From Arthrobacter sp. DNA4 (lineage in GTDB: Bacteria; Actinomycetota; Actinomycetes; Actinomycetales; Micrococcaceae), in the NCBI RefSeq assembly GCF_024362385.1, contig NZ_CP101466.1:1364001-1428000 (forward strand): a stretch of 64,000 bases of DNA. Direction: 5' to 3'. The position numbers were made by a program, and so were the translations under genes. Below the pieces are notes generated by a model that worked only from the letters and a program-made list of their open reading frames with translations, made no database searches and was not told the DNA's origin. This document shows, piece after piece, positions 9,002-18,564 of this stretch. Within the stretch, counting starts at the first letter, position 1. The number at the start of each line of letters is the position of its first letter.

Positions 9002-11479
9002 TCAGCCCCCGCCTGCCTTGCTGCCGCCGTCGTCCGGCGCTGCCCTGAAGCGTGTCCGGGCGTGCGGCACCCGGCGGATGGCACGGCCGGCTGCGCTGAA
9101 CGGCATCCTGAGCAGGCGGCCCAGTCGCAGGGTGACCGACGGCGGGAGCCACGAAGCAGCCCAACGCCTTGGCAGCGGGGCATTGGCGCGGAGTGACGCC
9201 TCCACGGCGGAAACCCCGGCTGCAAGGTCCTGGACTGCTGAGTCGGCGGAACTACCGGCGCCCGGACGTCCATACCTGTGGTGCTCAAAGGCTGAGGTGA
9301 GGGAGGCCACGGCTTCGTGGGCGTCCTGGTCCATACCGCCGGGCTCGCCCAGCAGTGTGCTGCGGAACCGGGCCGCGTAGGCCCGCGGTGTCTCGCTGTT
9401 TCCGGCGGGCAGCCCGTAGTCCGTGCCGAGGTCCCGGAGCTCGCTCCACGCCAGCGGGACGGCCAGGTCCGGGCGCTTCGGGTGCAGCCGCCGGGACCGG
9501 GCGGCGGCGCGGACCAGGTGCGGGGCGGCGGCCAGCAGTACCAGGCCCACCGCTCCGGCCGTTCCAAGGAGCCAGGGCATCAGGGGCACGCCATCGCCGG
9601 AGCCGCTTCCGCCTGCGCCCGGGAGGGCCTGTGCCGTTGCGCTGGGGGAAGGTGCGGGTACCGGGACGGTGTCGGGAATGAGTCCGTCGTTGTTGCCCAG
9701 CGATTCCGCCACTGATGGTGCTGAGGTCTCTGTGGCGTAGTCAGGGACCACCCCCCGCGAAGGGGTCGGTTCGAAGGGCACCCAGCCCAGGCCCTGGAAA
9801 TACAGTTCCGGCCAGGCGTGGGCGTCGCGGGCATCGGCCTCGTACTCCGGGAGGGGTCCCTGGCCGGTCACCGTTATGGTGGCCCCAGTCAGCCTGCCGG
9901 GGGCGTAACCCACAGCGATCCTGCTCGGAATGCCTTCCAGCCTGGCCATCATTGCCATCGCTGAGGCGTAGTGGATGCAGTAGCCGCTCTTCTGCTGCAG
10001 GAAGTCTGCCAGGACGGCGAGCCCGTTGCCGTCGTAGCCGCCCTGCACCGGTGACTGCAGCGAGTAGGTGAACTCGGACGAGCGCAGGTACTTCTGGATG
10101 GCCATGGCTTTTTGGTACGGCGTCCCGGCGGCTCCGGCCACAGTCTGTGCAGTGGTTTTGACGATGTCCGGCACATTGCCCGGAATCCTGGTGAAGACGT
10201 CGGGGATGCCGCGTGCCGGAGCCGAGGACTGGGCCAGCAGGGCTGCGGAGAGCTTGGGCACGGCAGAGGTCACCAGGTATTCCTGCCGCCGGGTGGTGGT
10301 GTCCGTGCCCTTGATGCTCAGCGTGGCCGGATCCCAGGTCCACTGGCCGCCCAGGCCCCGGACGGTTTCAGGGGCATAGGGGACCGGCAGGTAGGGGCTG
10401 GTGAAGGAACCGGCGTCGACGGCGGTTACCAGGCGCACCTGTTCGTCGGTGAGGACTTGATAGCCGGGGTCGATCCGGCCGTCAAGAGGGACCCGGGATG
10501 CGTTGCGGTCGTCGGGGCCCCAGGAATCGCCGTCGAAATTGTCCACGGTCACCGAGCGCAGGTAGAGGGGCGTGGGTGAATTGGTGGCATACGTGATCCT
10601 GCCGCTTCCGTCAGGGGTGCGCAGGCTGTTGCCCAGGGTGATCATCGGGTTGAGGCCGGTGGAGGCGCCCCACGGATTCAGTCTGGACCCCTGGGGGAAG
10701 GTGCCGCGGTCGAAGCCTGGAATGGCCAGTGGCAGCACCAGGGTGGCGGCCAGGGCCACGGCCCCGGTCAGCGCGGCGCGGCGCATCAGTCCGGGACTGC
10801 GTGCCGATCCGCCCTGCAGCCTGCCGTCCGGGGCAAACCACTGGCTGAAGGCAAGGATCAGCAGGTATCCCGCCGTGGTGGCAAGGAAACTCCCGACGCC
10901 CACGCTTTGGGGTTTGATCATGGCCGGGACCACCAGCAGGGCCAGCAGGCCGGTGCCGGAAGCTGCCGGCATCCCCAGGGGCACCGCCAGGGCATCGACC
11001 AGAATGACCGCCAGGCCGAGCACGGCACAGACCACCATGACAATTCCGGCGTTGGGCGCCACAGGCGCTGTCTCTGCGAGCACGGTTTCGCTGGCGCGCT
11101 GGATCAGCCGGTCCAGCTCAGGCAGTGTGGCACCGGTGGGGACCACCCAAAGGAAGCTGGAGCTGCGGAAGAAAGTCATGGTCAGGACGCCGCCCAGCAC
11201 CACGAACCCTCCGGCGGTGACCAGCAGCGGCTGGGCGCGGATGGAACGGAGCACGGCAAGCGTGAAGGCCACCGCCAGCACGGTGGTCATGGCGGGCCAG
11301 TACCAGTTCCAACCGCGAAGGACACCGTTCAGGGACAGGGCCGCCCCGCAGACCGCCAAAGAGATTGCCGCCGCCATGGCCCAGGGATAGGCGCCCGTAC
11401 CCGTGCGCCCCGCAGGAATCCGCCGATTGTCCCGGGCCTGGTGTCCGTAGCCGGTCGTCCGGGCCGGTGCGATCGTCAT
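9002..11479 (-). CDS. transglutaminase-like membrane protein (DUF3488/TgpA type)
   Basis: 825 residues from ATG 11479, which overlaps the stop of the DUF58 gene (ATGA), so the two are translationally coupled. The N-terminal about 200 residues hold several membrane helices (DUF3488), followed by an extracytoplasmic transglutaminase-like core with the Cys in SGYCIHYASAMAMM and the His in DAHAWPELYF, then one more membrane helix near residue 630 and a cytoplasmic C-terminal DUF4129-like tail. Probably a cysteine peptidase or amidase acting outside the membrane; substrate unknown. The MoxR - DUF58 - transglutaminase operon is widely conserved in actinobacteria, and the MoxR ATPase is thought to act as a chaperone for its partners. 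Confidence 0.88.
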   Translation of the reverse strand: MTIAPARTTGYGHQARDNRRIPAGRTGTGAYPWAMAAAISLAVCGAALSLNGVLRGWNWYWPAMTTVLAVAFTLAVLRSIRAQPLLVTAGGFVVLGGVLTMTFFRSSSFLWVVPTGATLPELDRLIQRASETVLAETAPVAPNAGIVMVVCAVLGLAVILVDALAVPLGMPAASGTGLLALLVVPAMIKPQSVGVGSFLATTAGYLLILAFSQWFAPDGRLQGGSARSPGLMRRAALTGAVALAATLVLPLAIPGFDRGTFPQGSRLNPWGASTGLNPMITLGNSLRTPDGSGRITYATNSPTPLYLRSVTVDNFDGDSWGPDDRNASRVPLDGRIDPGYQVLTDEQVRLVTAVDAGSFTSPYLPVPYAPETVRGLGGQWTWDPATLSIKGTDTTTRRQEYLVTSAVPKLSAALLAQSSAPARGIPDVFTRIPGNVPDIVKTTAQTVAGAAGTPYQKAMAIQKYLRSSEFTYSLQSPVQGGYDGNGLAVLADFLQQKSGYCIHYASAMAMMARLEGIPSRIAVGYAPGRLTGATITVTGQGPLPEYEADARDAHAWPELYFQGLGWVPFEPTPSRGVVPDYATETSAPSVAESLGNNDGLIPDTVPVPAPSPSATAQALPGAGGSGSGDGVPLMPWLLGTAGAVGLVLLAAAPHLVRAAARSRRLHPKRPDLAVPLAWSELRDLGTDYGLPAGNSETPRAYAARFRSTLLGEPGGMDQDAHEAVASLTSAFEHHRYGRPGAGSSADSAVQDLAAGVSAVEASLRANAPLPRRWAASWLPPSVTLRLGRLLRMPFSAAGRAIRRVPHARTRFRAAPDDGGSKAGGG

Positions 11480-12939
11480 TTCGCCACCCCCGCTCCCCGG
11501 CGGACCTCCGATGCGGGCGCCACGGGCAGGGCGGGGTCCTGGGCGAACTGGCCCCAGGCAGCAGCAAGCCGGGTCTTCGGCGCCGCGGCTACGGCCCGCC
11601 AGCCGCCCTGCCGCAGCACGTCGAGGACATCCTGGAACTCCGCGGGCCGTTCCACCGCAAGGAGTGCGAACGCATCGGTCCCGTACGCTGCAGCCGGTGC
11701 CAGGGCTGCTGCTTCCTCCTTGGTAATCCGGCCCAACACTGCGATCAGTGGCCCCCGCATGCGGTGCGCGGACAGCTTGTCCATCAAGCGGTCATCAAAT
11801 GCCGGCGGCCCCTGGTCGCTGCCCGCATGCGTCCGCGCCCCGGCAGCAGCCCGCCGCTCTGTGTTCCTGCCGGGCAGGTCCGGGTGCGCTCCGTCCCGCC
11901 GCGGGTGGAGCGTGCCGGAGAGATGGATGGCAGCCAGGCTCTCGGCGATCGACTGCAGGCCGGATGCGCCGCTGTACTCTTCCGCCGCAGGCTCCGGAGA
12001 GGAGGGCGAGTGCAGGAATGCCGGGTCGCCCCCGGAATCCAGCAGCCGAAGGCTGTAATTGCGCTCAGCCAGGTGGGCACTGACGGACATGGCGGCAACA
12101 ACGGACCACTCGAAGGTGTCGCTGGTGGCGGGCGCATGCCCATCGTGGCCGGGAAGCCCCGGCATGGATGTGCCAAGGCCGCCGGCAAACGCGCCGGAAC
12201 GGTGGTCAAGGATGAGGGTCGCTTCCGGCGTGGTGACCGATTCCTCCTGCCGGACCATCAGGGCCCCGTGCCTGGCCGTGGCCGCCCAATGGACCCTCCG
12301 CATGGGGTCCCCGTGGCGGTACTCGCGGGTCATGACATCGTCGTCGCTGGGGTTCGCGCGCACGCGGGTGGCGGTGACGCCGTCGTTGCCCCGCGCTCCG
12401 CCCAGCCCGGTGGCAGGCAGTGCGACGGCGGCCGGCGTCACGGTGAGGACGTCGCCGTCGTCAATGGGCCGCCGGTGCAGCGAGAGGCCGAAGGGGTCCG
12501 TGAACTCTGCCGTTACCGGCCCAATCCTGAACTGCCCGCGATACCTGGAGGTGAGGTGGTATTCGTAACGGCTCGTGCCGCCGGTGGCGGAACGGGACGG
12601 GAACCGGAACGCAGGTGCCTGGCCAAACTGTGCCGGCAGCCGCTCCTCCATGACCACCCGCCCGCTGCCGGGGCCGGTCCTGGCCACCGCAAGATTCACA
12701 ATGGCCGGTGCCGACGTTTCCACCGGGGAAGGGTTGAATTCCCGGTAGACCCGGAAGCGGGGTTTCACCAGGCGGACGCCGCGAGGAGACGAGCGGGAGC
12801 ACCAGCAGCAGCAGTGCCAGCGTTAAAAGGTCACGGCGCCCCATGACCTGGGCTGCCGCCAACGTGAAGGCGCGGCCGCCAGCATGCCCCATCCGCGCCT
12901 GGTGAACAGGTGCTTCGGGAGCGTATGCAGGAAGGCCAT
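11476..12939 (-). pseudogene. DUF58 domain protein interrupted by two compensating apparent frameshifts
   Basis: The natural start is ATG 12939, with AGGGG just upstream and 9 bases after the moxR stop. The frame reads M-A-F-L-H-T-L-P-K-H-L and then hits TAA. The expected N-terminal membrane segment (GRRDLLTLALLLLVLPLVS) lies in another frame (about 12790-12870), and from about 12780 the first frame resumes with LVKPRFRVYREF and runs intact to the stop at 11476. One base missing near 12860-12876 and one extra near 12780-12795 would explain this. The remaining 430 residues include the DUF58 core (REYRHGDPMRRVHWAATARHG). Either a decayed gene, a sequence error, or a shortened protein begun at GTG 12768, which would lack its membrane anchor. 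Confidence 0.75.
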
Positions 12940-12948
12940 GGTTTGCCC

Positions 12949-14049
12949 CTACCGGTTCCTGCCGCCGGCGGCCGCCGCGGCCCGGTTGGGCTGCCCCGGG
13001 GCCGCCTGGGGCACGGGCAGCCGGGACAGGATGCCGCGCAGGACGCTGTGCGGGGTCTCGCCTGCGCCGGCAGCCTTCCGGTCAAGGATGATCCGGTGCG
13101 CCAGGACGGCTTCGGCCACATCACCGACGTCGTCCGGAAGCACAAAATCGCGGCCGTCCAAGGCAGCGGTGGCCTTGGCGGCGCGCAGCAGCTGGAGCAT
13201 GGACCGGGGGCTCGCGCCCAGCCGCAGCAGCGGGCTTTCCCTCGTGGCCCGCCCTATCGAGACCGTGTATTCCTTCACTGGATCCGAGACGTAGACCTGC
13301 TGGACGGAGGCGATCATGGCGGCGACATCGGAAACGGTGACCACGGGGGAGACGGTGGCCAGCGGCGAGACCGCCTGGTGCGTCTCAAGCATCTCGATCT
13401 CTGCGTCTTTGTCCGGGTAGCCCATGGAAATCCGGGCCATGAAGCGGTCCCGCTGCGCCTCCGGCAGCGGATATGTCCCTTCCATTTCGATGGGGTTCTG
13501 GGTGGCTACCACCATGAACGGCTCATCGAGTTTGTAGGACGTGCCGTCCACCGTGACCTGGTGCTCCTCCATGCATTCCAGGAGGGCCGACTGGGTCTTG
13601 GCGGACGCGCGGTTGATTTCGTCACCGATGACGATGTTGGCGAACACTGCGCCGGGCCGGAATTCGAAGAGCCTGGAAGCCTGGTTGTAGATGGACACCC
13701 CGGTCACGTCGGAGGGGAGGAGATCGGGGGTGAACTGGATGCGGTTGACGGTGCAGTCAATGGTCCGCGCCAGGGTTTTTGCCAGCAGGGTCTTTCCGAC
13801 GCCGGGCACGTCCTCCACCAGCAGGTGGCCCTGGGCGAGGAGGACGGTGAGCGCCAGCTTGGCGGCATCGGACTTGCCGTCGATGACGGTATTGACAGTG
13901 GTCAGGATGCGTTGTGCTGCTGCGTGGAAGGCACCGGAATCCATGGCTGCCTGCCGGTGGCCGTTCAGGTGGCTGACGGAATCGGCGACGCCGGCCAGGT
14001 TGAGGTTCGGTGCGCCTGCGTTGTTGGCAGTGCGTCGGTGGGGTTCCAT
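12949..14049 (-). CDS. MoxR family AAA+ ATPase
   Basis: 366 residues from ATG 14049, preceded by GAAAGG at suitable spacing. AAA-type ATPase with Walker A in VEDVPGVGKTLLAKTL (about residues 78-93), Walker B GDEINRASAKTQSALLE and sensor ATQNPIEMEGTYPLPEAQ, all typical of the MoxR (AAA_3) group. It heads the leftward operon with the DUF58 and transglutaminase genes and probably remodels or activates those membrane partners. Divergent from tatD with a 162-bp gap. The catalytic motifs are intact. Confidence 0.93.
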   Translation of the reverse strand: MEPHRRTANNAGAPNLNLAGVADSVSHLNGHRQAAMDSGAFHAAAQRILTTVNTVIDGKSDAAKLALTVLLAQGHLLVEDVPGVGKTLLAKTLARTIDCTVNRIQFTPDLLPSDVTGVSIYNQASRLFEFRPGAVFANIVIGDEINRASAKTQSALLECMEEHQVTVDGTSYKLDEPFMVVATQNPIEMEGTYPLPEAQRDRFMARISMGYPDKDAEIEMLETHQAVSPLATVSPVVTVSDVAAMIASVQQVYVSDPVKEYTVSIGRATRESPLLRLGASPRSMLQLLRAAKATAALDGRDFVLPDDVGDVAEAVLAHRIILDRKAAGAGETPHSVLRGILSRLPVPQAAPGQPNRAAAAAGGRNR

Positions 14050-14211
14050 CGGCAACCTTTCAGCCCGGCTTTCACCTGGACGTGACAGCAAGCCTGCCTT
14101 CGCCCCTCGGTGGGCGTGCGCGTGTCTTCGTTCCAGACTACTAACACAACTGCCGTGCCCGACAGAGAGTTCCGGCAAATATGGGGAGCCTTCGGCCGTT
14201 AGGCTGGTTGG

Positions 14212-15117
14212 ATGTGCAATTCGTCGATTCCCGCCGCCTACCGCGTGCGCGCCGCAGACGCGGAACCGGAGGCCGACGCCGGGCGCCGGAAGGATTTCCC
14301 GCCTGCGCCGGAGCCCCTGCCGGTACCGGTCATGGACAACCACACCCACCTGGACTTCCCGGAAGGAAAGGGACCAGTGGGGATCAAGGCTGCACTGGAT
14401 GCGGCAGAGGCCGTGGGTGTGCAGGGTGCCGTGCAGGTGGGCTGCGACCTGGAGTCCTCGCGGTTCACGGTGGAGGCGGTGGACCAGGACGAACGGCTCC
14501 TGGGAGCCGTGGCACTGCATCCCAACGATGCTCCGCACTACGCCTCCCGGGGCGGACTGGAAGCGGCGCTTGCCGAGATCGAACAGCTGGCCGCGCATCC
14601 CCGCATCCGGGCCATCGGCGAAACCGGGCTGGACTTCTACCGCACGGAAGGTGAGGGGCTGCGGCACCAGGAGTACTCCTTCAGGCGCCACATCGACATC
14701 GCCAAGCGCCTCGGCCTCACCCTGCAGATCCATGACCGGGACGCGCACAGCGACGTGGTCCGTGTGCTCCGGGAGGAAGGTGCACCGGAAAGGGTGGTGT
14801 TCCACTGCTTCTCCGGTGACGAGGACCTGGCACGGACGTGTAACGAACAGGGCTGGTGGATGTCTTTTGCCGGCACCCTGACCTTCAGGAATGCCGCCAA
14901 CCTCCGTGCCGCGCTCGCGGTCGCGGACCGGGAGCTCATCATGGTGGAAACGGATGCTCCCTTCCTGACGCCGCACCCGCATAGGGGGCGTCCGAACGCG
15001 AGCTATATGGTCCCTTACACCGTGCGCGCCATGGCAGAATTGACAGGCTCCGACCTCGCCGCCCTGTGCACCTACATCAGCGAAAATACGGTGCGGGCAT
15101 ACGGATCCTGGGCCTGA
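14212..15117 (+). CDS. tatD: TatD family metal-dependent hydrolase (DNase)
   Basis: 301 residues from ATG 14212. Two-metal TIM-barrel nuclease of the TatD group. Metal ligands are visible: DNHTHLD near residue 40, GETGLDFYR, QIHDRDAHSD, VFHCFSGDE and ETDAPFLTPHPHRG. A 40-residue Ala/Pro/Glu-rich extension precedes the barrel. Gene order tatD-rpf-ksgA-ispE is the same as in mycobacteria (Rv1008-Rv1011); there metS precedes tatD, but here the MoxR operon does. The next gene, rpf, is separated by a regulatory region. Confidence 0.92.
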   Translation: MCNSSIPAAYRVRAADAEPEADAGRRKDFPPAPEPLPVPVMDNHTHLDFPEGKGPVGIKAALDAAEAVGVQGAVQVGCDLESSRFTVEAVDQDERLLGAVALHPNDAPHYASRGGLEAALAEIEQLAAHPRIRAIGETGLDFYRTEGEGLRHQEYSFRRHIDIAKRLGLTLQIHDRDAHSDVVRVLREEGAPERVVFHCFSGDEDLARTCNEQGWWMSFAGTLTFRNAANLRAALAVADRELIMVETDAPFLTPHPHRGRPNASYMVPYTVRAMAELTGSDLAALCTYISENTVRAYGSWA

Positions 15118-15141
15118 TTCCACTCTTCTGTGGCACTCTCA

Positions 15142-15162
15142 TTTGCATACCTGGTATGCAAA
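15142..15162. promoter_or_regulatory. 21-bp perfect palindrome upstream of rpf
   Basis: TTTGCATACC, one central T, then GGTATGCAAA: a perfect 10-bp dyad, AT-rich against a GC-rich background, 25 bp after the tatD stop. It ends just before the candidate rpf promoter (TTGGCT, 18 bases, TACAGT; 15167-15196), a normal place for an operator. The GGTATGC half-site looks like those bound by GntR-type repressors, but the regulator cannot be identified from sequence. A terminator for tatD is less likely because no T-run follows. Confidence 0.5.
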
Positions 15163-15166
15163 AATG

Positions 15167-15396
15167 TTGGCTGCTTTATAACGCTACGGTTACAGTGGAA
15201 AACTATTAGCCGGGGTCGGGGAAGGCCAACGGGTAATTTCACTCCATGTGCAGCCGGGCCGGCCTGTCCAATATCCGGCCTGCCGCTGCGCGGAGTGTGG
15301 CGGCGCACTGGTGCCCGGACTCTCCTTTTCGAGGTTGCTCCGGGCATTTTATTGCGCATTCCCCGTGCCCGGATGGACCGAGAGTTACGGGCAATC
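15167..15396 (+). promoter_or_regulatory. rpf promoter and long leader, possible c-di-AMP (ydaO) riboswitch
   Basis: A candidate promoter (TTGGCT-18-TACAGT) is followed by about 200 untranslated bases rich in paired segments. The stretch at about 15206-15246 (GCCGGGGTCGGGGAAGG, then CAACGGGTAATTTC) partly resembles the conserved GGGGAACC...GGGUGAAUC core of the ydaO class, which is known upstream of rpf genes in actinobacteria. The 3' conserved part (GUCAGCUAACC) was not found, so this is a weak call. A covariance-model search would decide it. Confidence 0.35.
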
Positions 15397-16572
15397 GTGA
15401 TCAAGTTCTTCACATCGGACGGCAAGTTCAGCTTTATAAAGGTTGGCGCCCAGCTGCTGGTGCTTTGCGGCCTGGTCGCAGGCCTCGTAGCCTTCGTGGG
15501 CAATAACAAAACAATTACGCTCAACGTGGACGGCAAAGCGTCGTCTGTGCAGTCCTTTGGTGGAACAGTGGCACAGGTGGTCAAGAGCGCCAACTTGGAC
15601 CTGAAGCCCAGCGACCGCGTTTCCCCCGCCCTTGACGCCACCGTCCAGAACGGCACCGTCATCAACATCAACCAGGCCAAAGAAGTCAAGGTCAGCCTTG
15701 ACGGTGCCGAGAAAACGGTCAACACCACGGCGCAGGACGTCGAGGACCTGGTGACTGAACTCGGCGTGGCCAGTGCCTCGACCGTTTCGGCGCCCAAGGA
15801 TGCCACCCTTTCGCTCGCCGGTTCCTACGTCTCCATCTCCACGCCCAAGACCGTCAGCATCGTCGCCGACGGCAAGGTGAACACCGCCACCACCACCGCC
15901 CCCACGGTCGGCAAGGTCCTTGAAGACTCCGGCGTGACCCTCGGCGCCAATGACCGCACCTCCCAGCCGGTCAACGCCAACGTGGTGAACAACATGGTCA
16001 TCAAGGTTTCCCGGGTTGACACCGGACAGACCGCCGTCACCAGCGAGGACGTTCCCTTCGAAACCGTCACCGCCGAAAGCGCGGACATGCTCAAGGGTGA
16101 GAAGGAAGTGACACAGGCCGGGGCCGCCGGAAAGATCGAGCGCACCTTCAAGCTGGTGCTCGTTGACGGCCGGGAGGCTTCCCGCACCCTGGTTTCGGAG
16201 AACGTAGCGGTCCAGCCCGTCACCGAGAAGGTCACCGTGGGCACCAAGGCCAAGCCTGCACCCCAGGCCGCCGCGGCCCCCGCTGCCCCCGCAGGCGCCA
16301 ACACCGGCGCAGCAGCACCGGCCATGATGAATGAAGCCATGTGGGACAAGATCGCCCAGTGTGAGTCCACCGGAAACTGGAGCATCAACAGCGGCAACGG
16401 CTACTACGGCGGCCTCCAGTTCGACATCCAGACCTGGATTGGCGCCGGCGGCGGCGCTTACGCGCCCAACGCCAGCCTGGCCACCAAGGCGCAGCAGATC
16501 GACATCGCCAACCGCGTCTACGCACAGCGTGGCCTGTCACCGTGGGGCTGCGGCTGGGCCGCCAGCCGCTGA
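15397..16572 (+). CDS. rpfB: resuscitation-promoting factor (G5 and transglycosylase-like domains, RpfB type)
   Basis: About 391 residues from GTG 15397 (M-I-K-F-F-T-S-D-G-K); ATG 15373, eight codons upstream, is an alternative. A membrane/signal helix (about residues 16-34) is followed by three ubiquitin-like DUF348 repeats beginning KTITLNVDGK, a G5 domain, a Pro/Ala linker and a C-terminal lysozyme-like Rpf domain with the catalytic Glu in AQCESTGNW and the characteristic YYGGLQFDIQTW and SPWGCGW motifs. Secreted or membrane-anchored peptidoglycan hydrolase that promotes growth resumption from dormancy. The domain order is that of RpfB. Followed by a strong hairpin. Confidence 0.93.
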   Translation: MIKFFTSDGKFSFIKVGAQLLVLCGLVAGLVAFVGNNKTITLNVDGKASSVQSFGGTVAQVVKSANLDLKPSDRVSPALDATVQNGTVININQAKEVKVSLDGAEKTVNTTAQDVEDLVTELGVASASTVSAPKDATLSLAGSYVSISTPKTVSIVADGKVNTATTTAPTVGKVLEDSGVTLGANDRTSQPVNANVVNNMVIKVSRVDTGQTAVTSEDVPFETVTAESADMLKGEKEVTQAGAAGKIERTFKLVLVDGREASRTLVSENVAVQPVTEKVTVGTKAKPAPQAAAAPAAPAGANTGAAAPAMMNEAMWDKIAQCESTGNWSINSGNGYYGGLQFDIQTWIGAGGGAYAPNASLATKAQQIDIANRVYAQRGLSPWGCGWAASR

Positions 16573-16599
16573 TCAGCCAGCATCAACGCGCAGGAAACA

Positions 16600-16638
16600 G
16601 CTGTGGCCGGCCCCGGGTACTCCGGGGCCGGCCACAGC
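16600..16638 (+). terminator. strong hairpin terminator after rpf
   Basis: A stem of 17-18 bp (GCTGTGGCCGGCCCCGG / CCGGGGCCGGCCACAGC) closes over a short loop 27 bases after the rpf stop and before ksgA. No T-run follows, but the stability is very high, as for many actinobacterial terminators. Confidence 0.75.
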
Positions 16639-16684
16639 CGTTAACCGGGGAGGGCCAAAGTGCCGCGCGGGATAGGATACCTAG

Positions 16685-17557
16685 GTGACTGAACCGATCC
16701 CCGCCGTTCCTGCACCGTTGTTCGGTGCCTCCGACATACGCCGGATGGCAGAGGAAATTGGGGTCAGGCCCACCAAGACCCTGGGCCAAAACTTTGTCAT
16801 TGACGGCAATACCATCCGCCGGATTGTGGCCGCAGCAGGCGTGGGGCCGGATGAAACAGTGCTCGAGGTCGGTCCGGGGCTGGGCTCCCTGACGCTGGGG
16901 CTGCTCGACGCGGCAGCGGCGGTCGTCGCCGTCGAAATCGACCCCGTCCTTGCCGCAAAGCTCCCCGAAACCGTGAAGGAATGGCGCCCGGCCGCCGCCA
17001 ACGCGTTCCACCTGGTGCACGCCGATGCCATGAAGGTCACCGAACTGCCGGTGCAACCCACGGCGCTCGTAGCCAACCTGCCCTACAACGTGGCAGTTCC
17101 CGTGGTGCTGCACCTCCTGCAGCATTTCCCCAGCCTGCAGCACGGCCTGGTGATGGTGCAGGACGAGGTGGCAGACCGTTTGGCAGCCGGACCCGGGTCC
17201 AAGACCTACGGTGTTCCGTCCGTCAAGGCCGCCTGGTACAGCCAGATGCGCAAGGCCGGCGTGATCGGCATGAACGTCTTTTGGCCGGCCCCCAAAATCC
17301 ATTCCGGGCTTGTGGCCTTCACCCGGCGCGAACCCCCCGCCACCACCGCCACCCGCGAACAAGTGTTTGCCGTAGTGGACGCCGCGTTTGCGCAGCGGCG
17401 CAAGACGCTCCGGGCTGCCCTGGCAGGCTGGGCCGGGGGAGCACCGGAAGCTGAGCGCTGCCTGCTGGCAGCCGGCGTCGACCCCACCGCACGCGGCGAG
17501 GTCATCGACATCGCCGCATTCGCCAGGATCGCCGAAGCCAGGGAAAACCGCCCGTGA
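16685..17557 (+). CDS. rsmA: 16S rRNA (adenine(1518)-N6/adenine(1519)-N6)-dimethyltransferase
   Basis: 290 residues from GTG 16685; an AGGA lies upstream. Dimethylates two adjacent adenines in the 3' hairpin of 16S rRNA (KsgA). Motifs seen: [11 protein letters not shown]-binding [12 protein letters not shown], acidic EIDPVLA, and catalytic NLPYNVAVP. Its stop overlaps the ispE start (GTGA), so translation is coupled, as in mycobacteria and streptomycetes. Confidence 0.95.
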   Translation: MTEPIPAVPAPLFGASDIRRMAEEIGVRPTKTLGQNFVIDGNTIRRIVAAAGVGPDETVLEVGPGLGSLTLGLLDAAAAVVAVEIDPVLAAKLPETVKEWRPAAANAFHLVHADAMKVTELPVQPTALVANLPYNVAVPVVLHLLQHFPSLQHGLVMVQDEVADRLAAGPGSKTYGVPSVKAAWYSQMRKAGVIGMNVFWPAPKIHSGLVAFTRREPPATTATREQVFAVVDAAFAQRRKTLRAALAGWAGGAPEAERCLLAAGVDPTARGEVIDIAAFARIAEARENRP

Positions 17558-18531
17558 ACGCGGGACTTGAGAGGGCGGGCGGGGGGCGTTTCGCGGCCAG
17601 GACGGTGCGCGTCAAGGCACCCGGCAAAGTTAACGTGTCCCTGGCCGTTGGGCCGCTGCGGCCTGACGGCTACCACTCGGTGGCCAGCGTCTACCTCGCG
17701 GTGTCCCTCTATGAGGAAGTGGCAGCCACCAGCACCGCCGCCCCGGGAATCACCATCAGCCTCAGCCCCGAAAGCACCCTGGACCTCGACGCCGTCGACA
17801 TCCCCCTGGACAGCAGCAACCTGGCCTACAAGGCGGCCGCCATCATGGCCGACGTCTCCGAACACGCCACCGGCGTGCACCTGGAGATCACCAAGCGGGT
17901 CCCGGTGGTAAGCGGCATGGGCGGCGGATCCGCCGACGCCGCTGCCACGCTCCTGGCCTGCGACGCCCTCTGGAACAGCGGGCTGTCCCGCGAGGAACTG
18001 GCACACCTTGCAGCGGAACTGGGTGCCGACGTCCCCTTCTCGCTCCTGGGTGGAACCGCCGTCGGGCTTGGCCTGGGCGACGAACTCTCTCCGGCCCTGG
18101 CCAAGGCGCAGACCCACTGGGTCCTGGTGGTGGCCGACTACGGCCTCTCCACTCCCGAGGTGTACCGGACCCTGGACCGGCTGCGCGACGCCGAGGGAAT
18201 CGACGCGGGGGAACCCACCGGTGTTGACCCGAAGATCCTGGCGGCGCTGCGGGGCGGCGACGCGGAATCCCTGAGCCGTGTGCTGGTCAACGACCTGCAA
18301 AGGGCGTCCATTGAACTCTCGCCTGCGCTGCGCGATACGCTGGGAATCGGCGAGTCCCACGGCGCCATGGCAGGCATGGTCTCCGGATCCGGCCCCACCG
18401 TGGCTTTGCTGGCCGAGGATTCCGTGGCAGCTGCTGCCCTCGCAGAGGACCTGCAGCGCTACGGCCTGACAGCACTCGCGGTCCACGGCCCGGTCCCGGG
18501 CGCGCGCATCATCTCCGACACCCTCCTTTAA
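17554..18531 (+). CDS. ispE: 4-diphosphocytidyl-2-C-methyl-D-erythritol kinase
   Basis: 325 residues from GTG 17554, overlapping the rsmA stop by four bases. GHMP kinase of the non-mevalonate isoprenoid pathway, phosphorylating CDP-methylerythritol. Seen: [20 protein letters not shown] (substrate region), [18 protein letters not shown] (ATP-binding glycine loop) and GSGPTVALL near the C-terminus. Followed 33 bp later by an ABC-F gene in the same direction. Confidence 0.94.
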   Translation: MNAGLERAGGGRFAARTVRVKAPGKVNVSLAVGPLRPDGYHSVASVYLAVSLYEEVAATSTAAPGITISLSPESTLDLDAVDIPLDSSNLAYKAAAIMADVSEHATGVHLEITKRVPVVSGMGGGSADAAATLLACDALWNSGLSREELAHLAAELGADVPFSLLGGTAVGLGLGDELSPALAKAQTHWVLVVADYGLSTPEVYRTLDRLRDAEGIDAGEPTGVDPKILAALRGGDAESLSRVLVNDLQRASIELSPALRDTLGIGESHGAMAGMVSGSGPTVALLAEDSVAAAALAEDLQRYGLTALAVHGPVPGARIISDTLL

Positions 18532-18564
18532 TACTTCCAGTCCGGCAGCAGAAAGCAGTTCCCT

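Noticed and set aside
15130..15396. Longer N-terminus for the Rpf protein
   Set aside because: It would place a cytosolic-looking stretch before the signal helix and cover the palindrome, promoter and leader.
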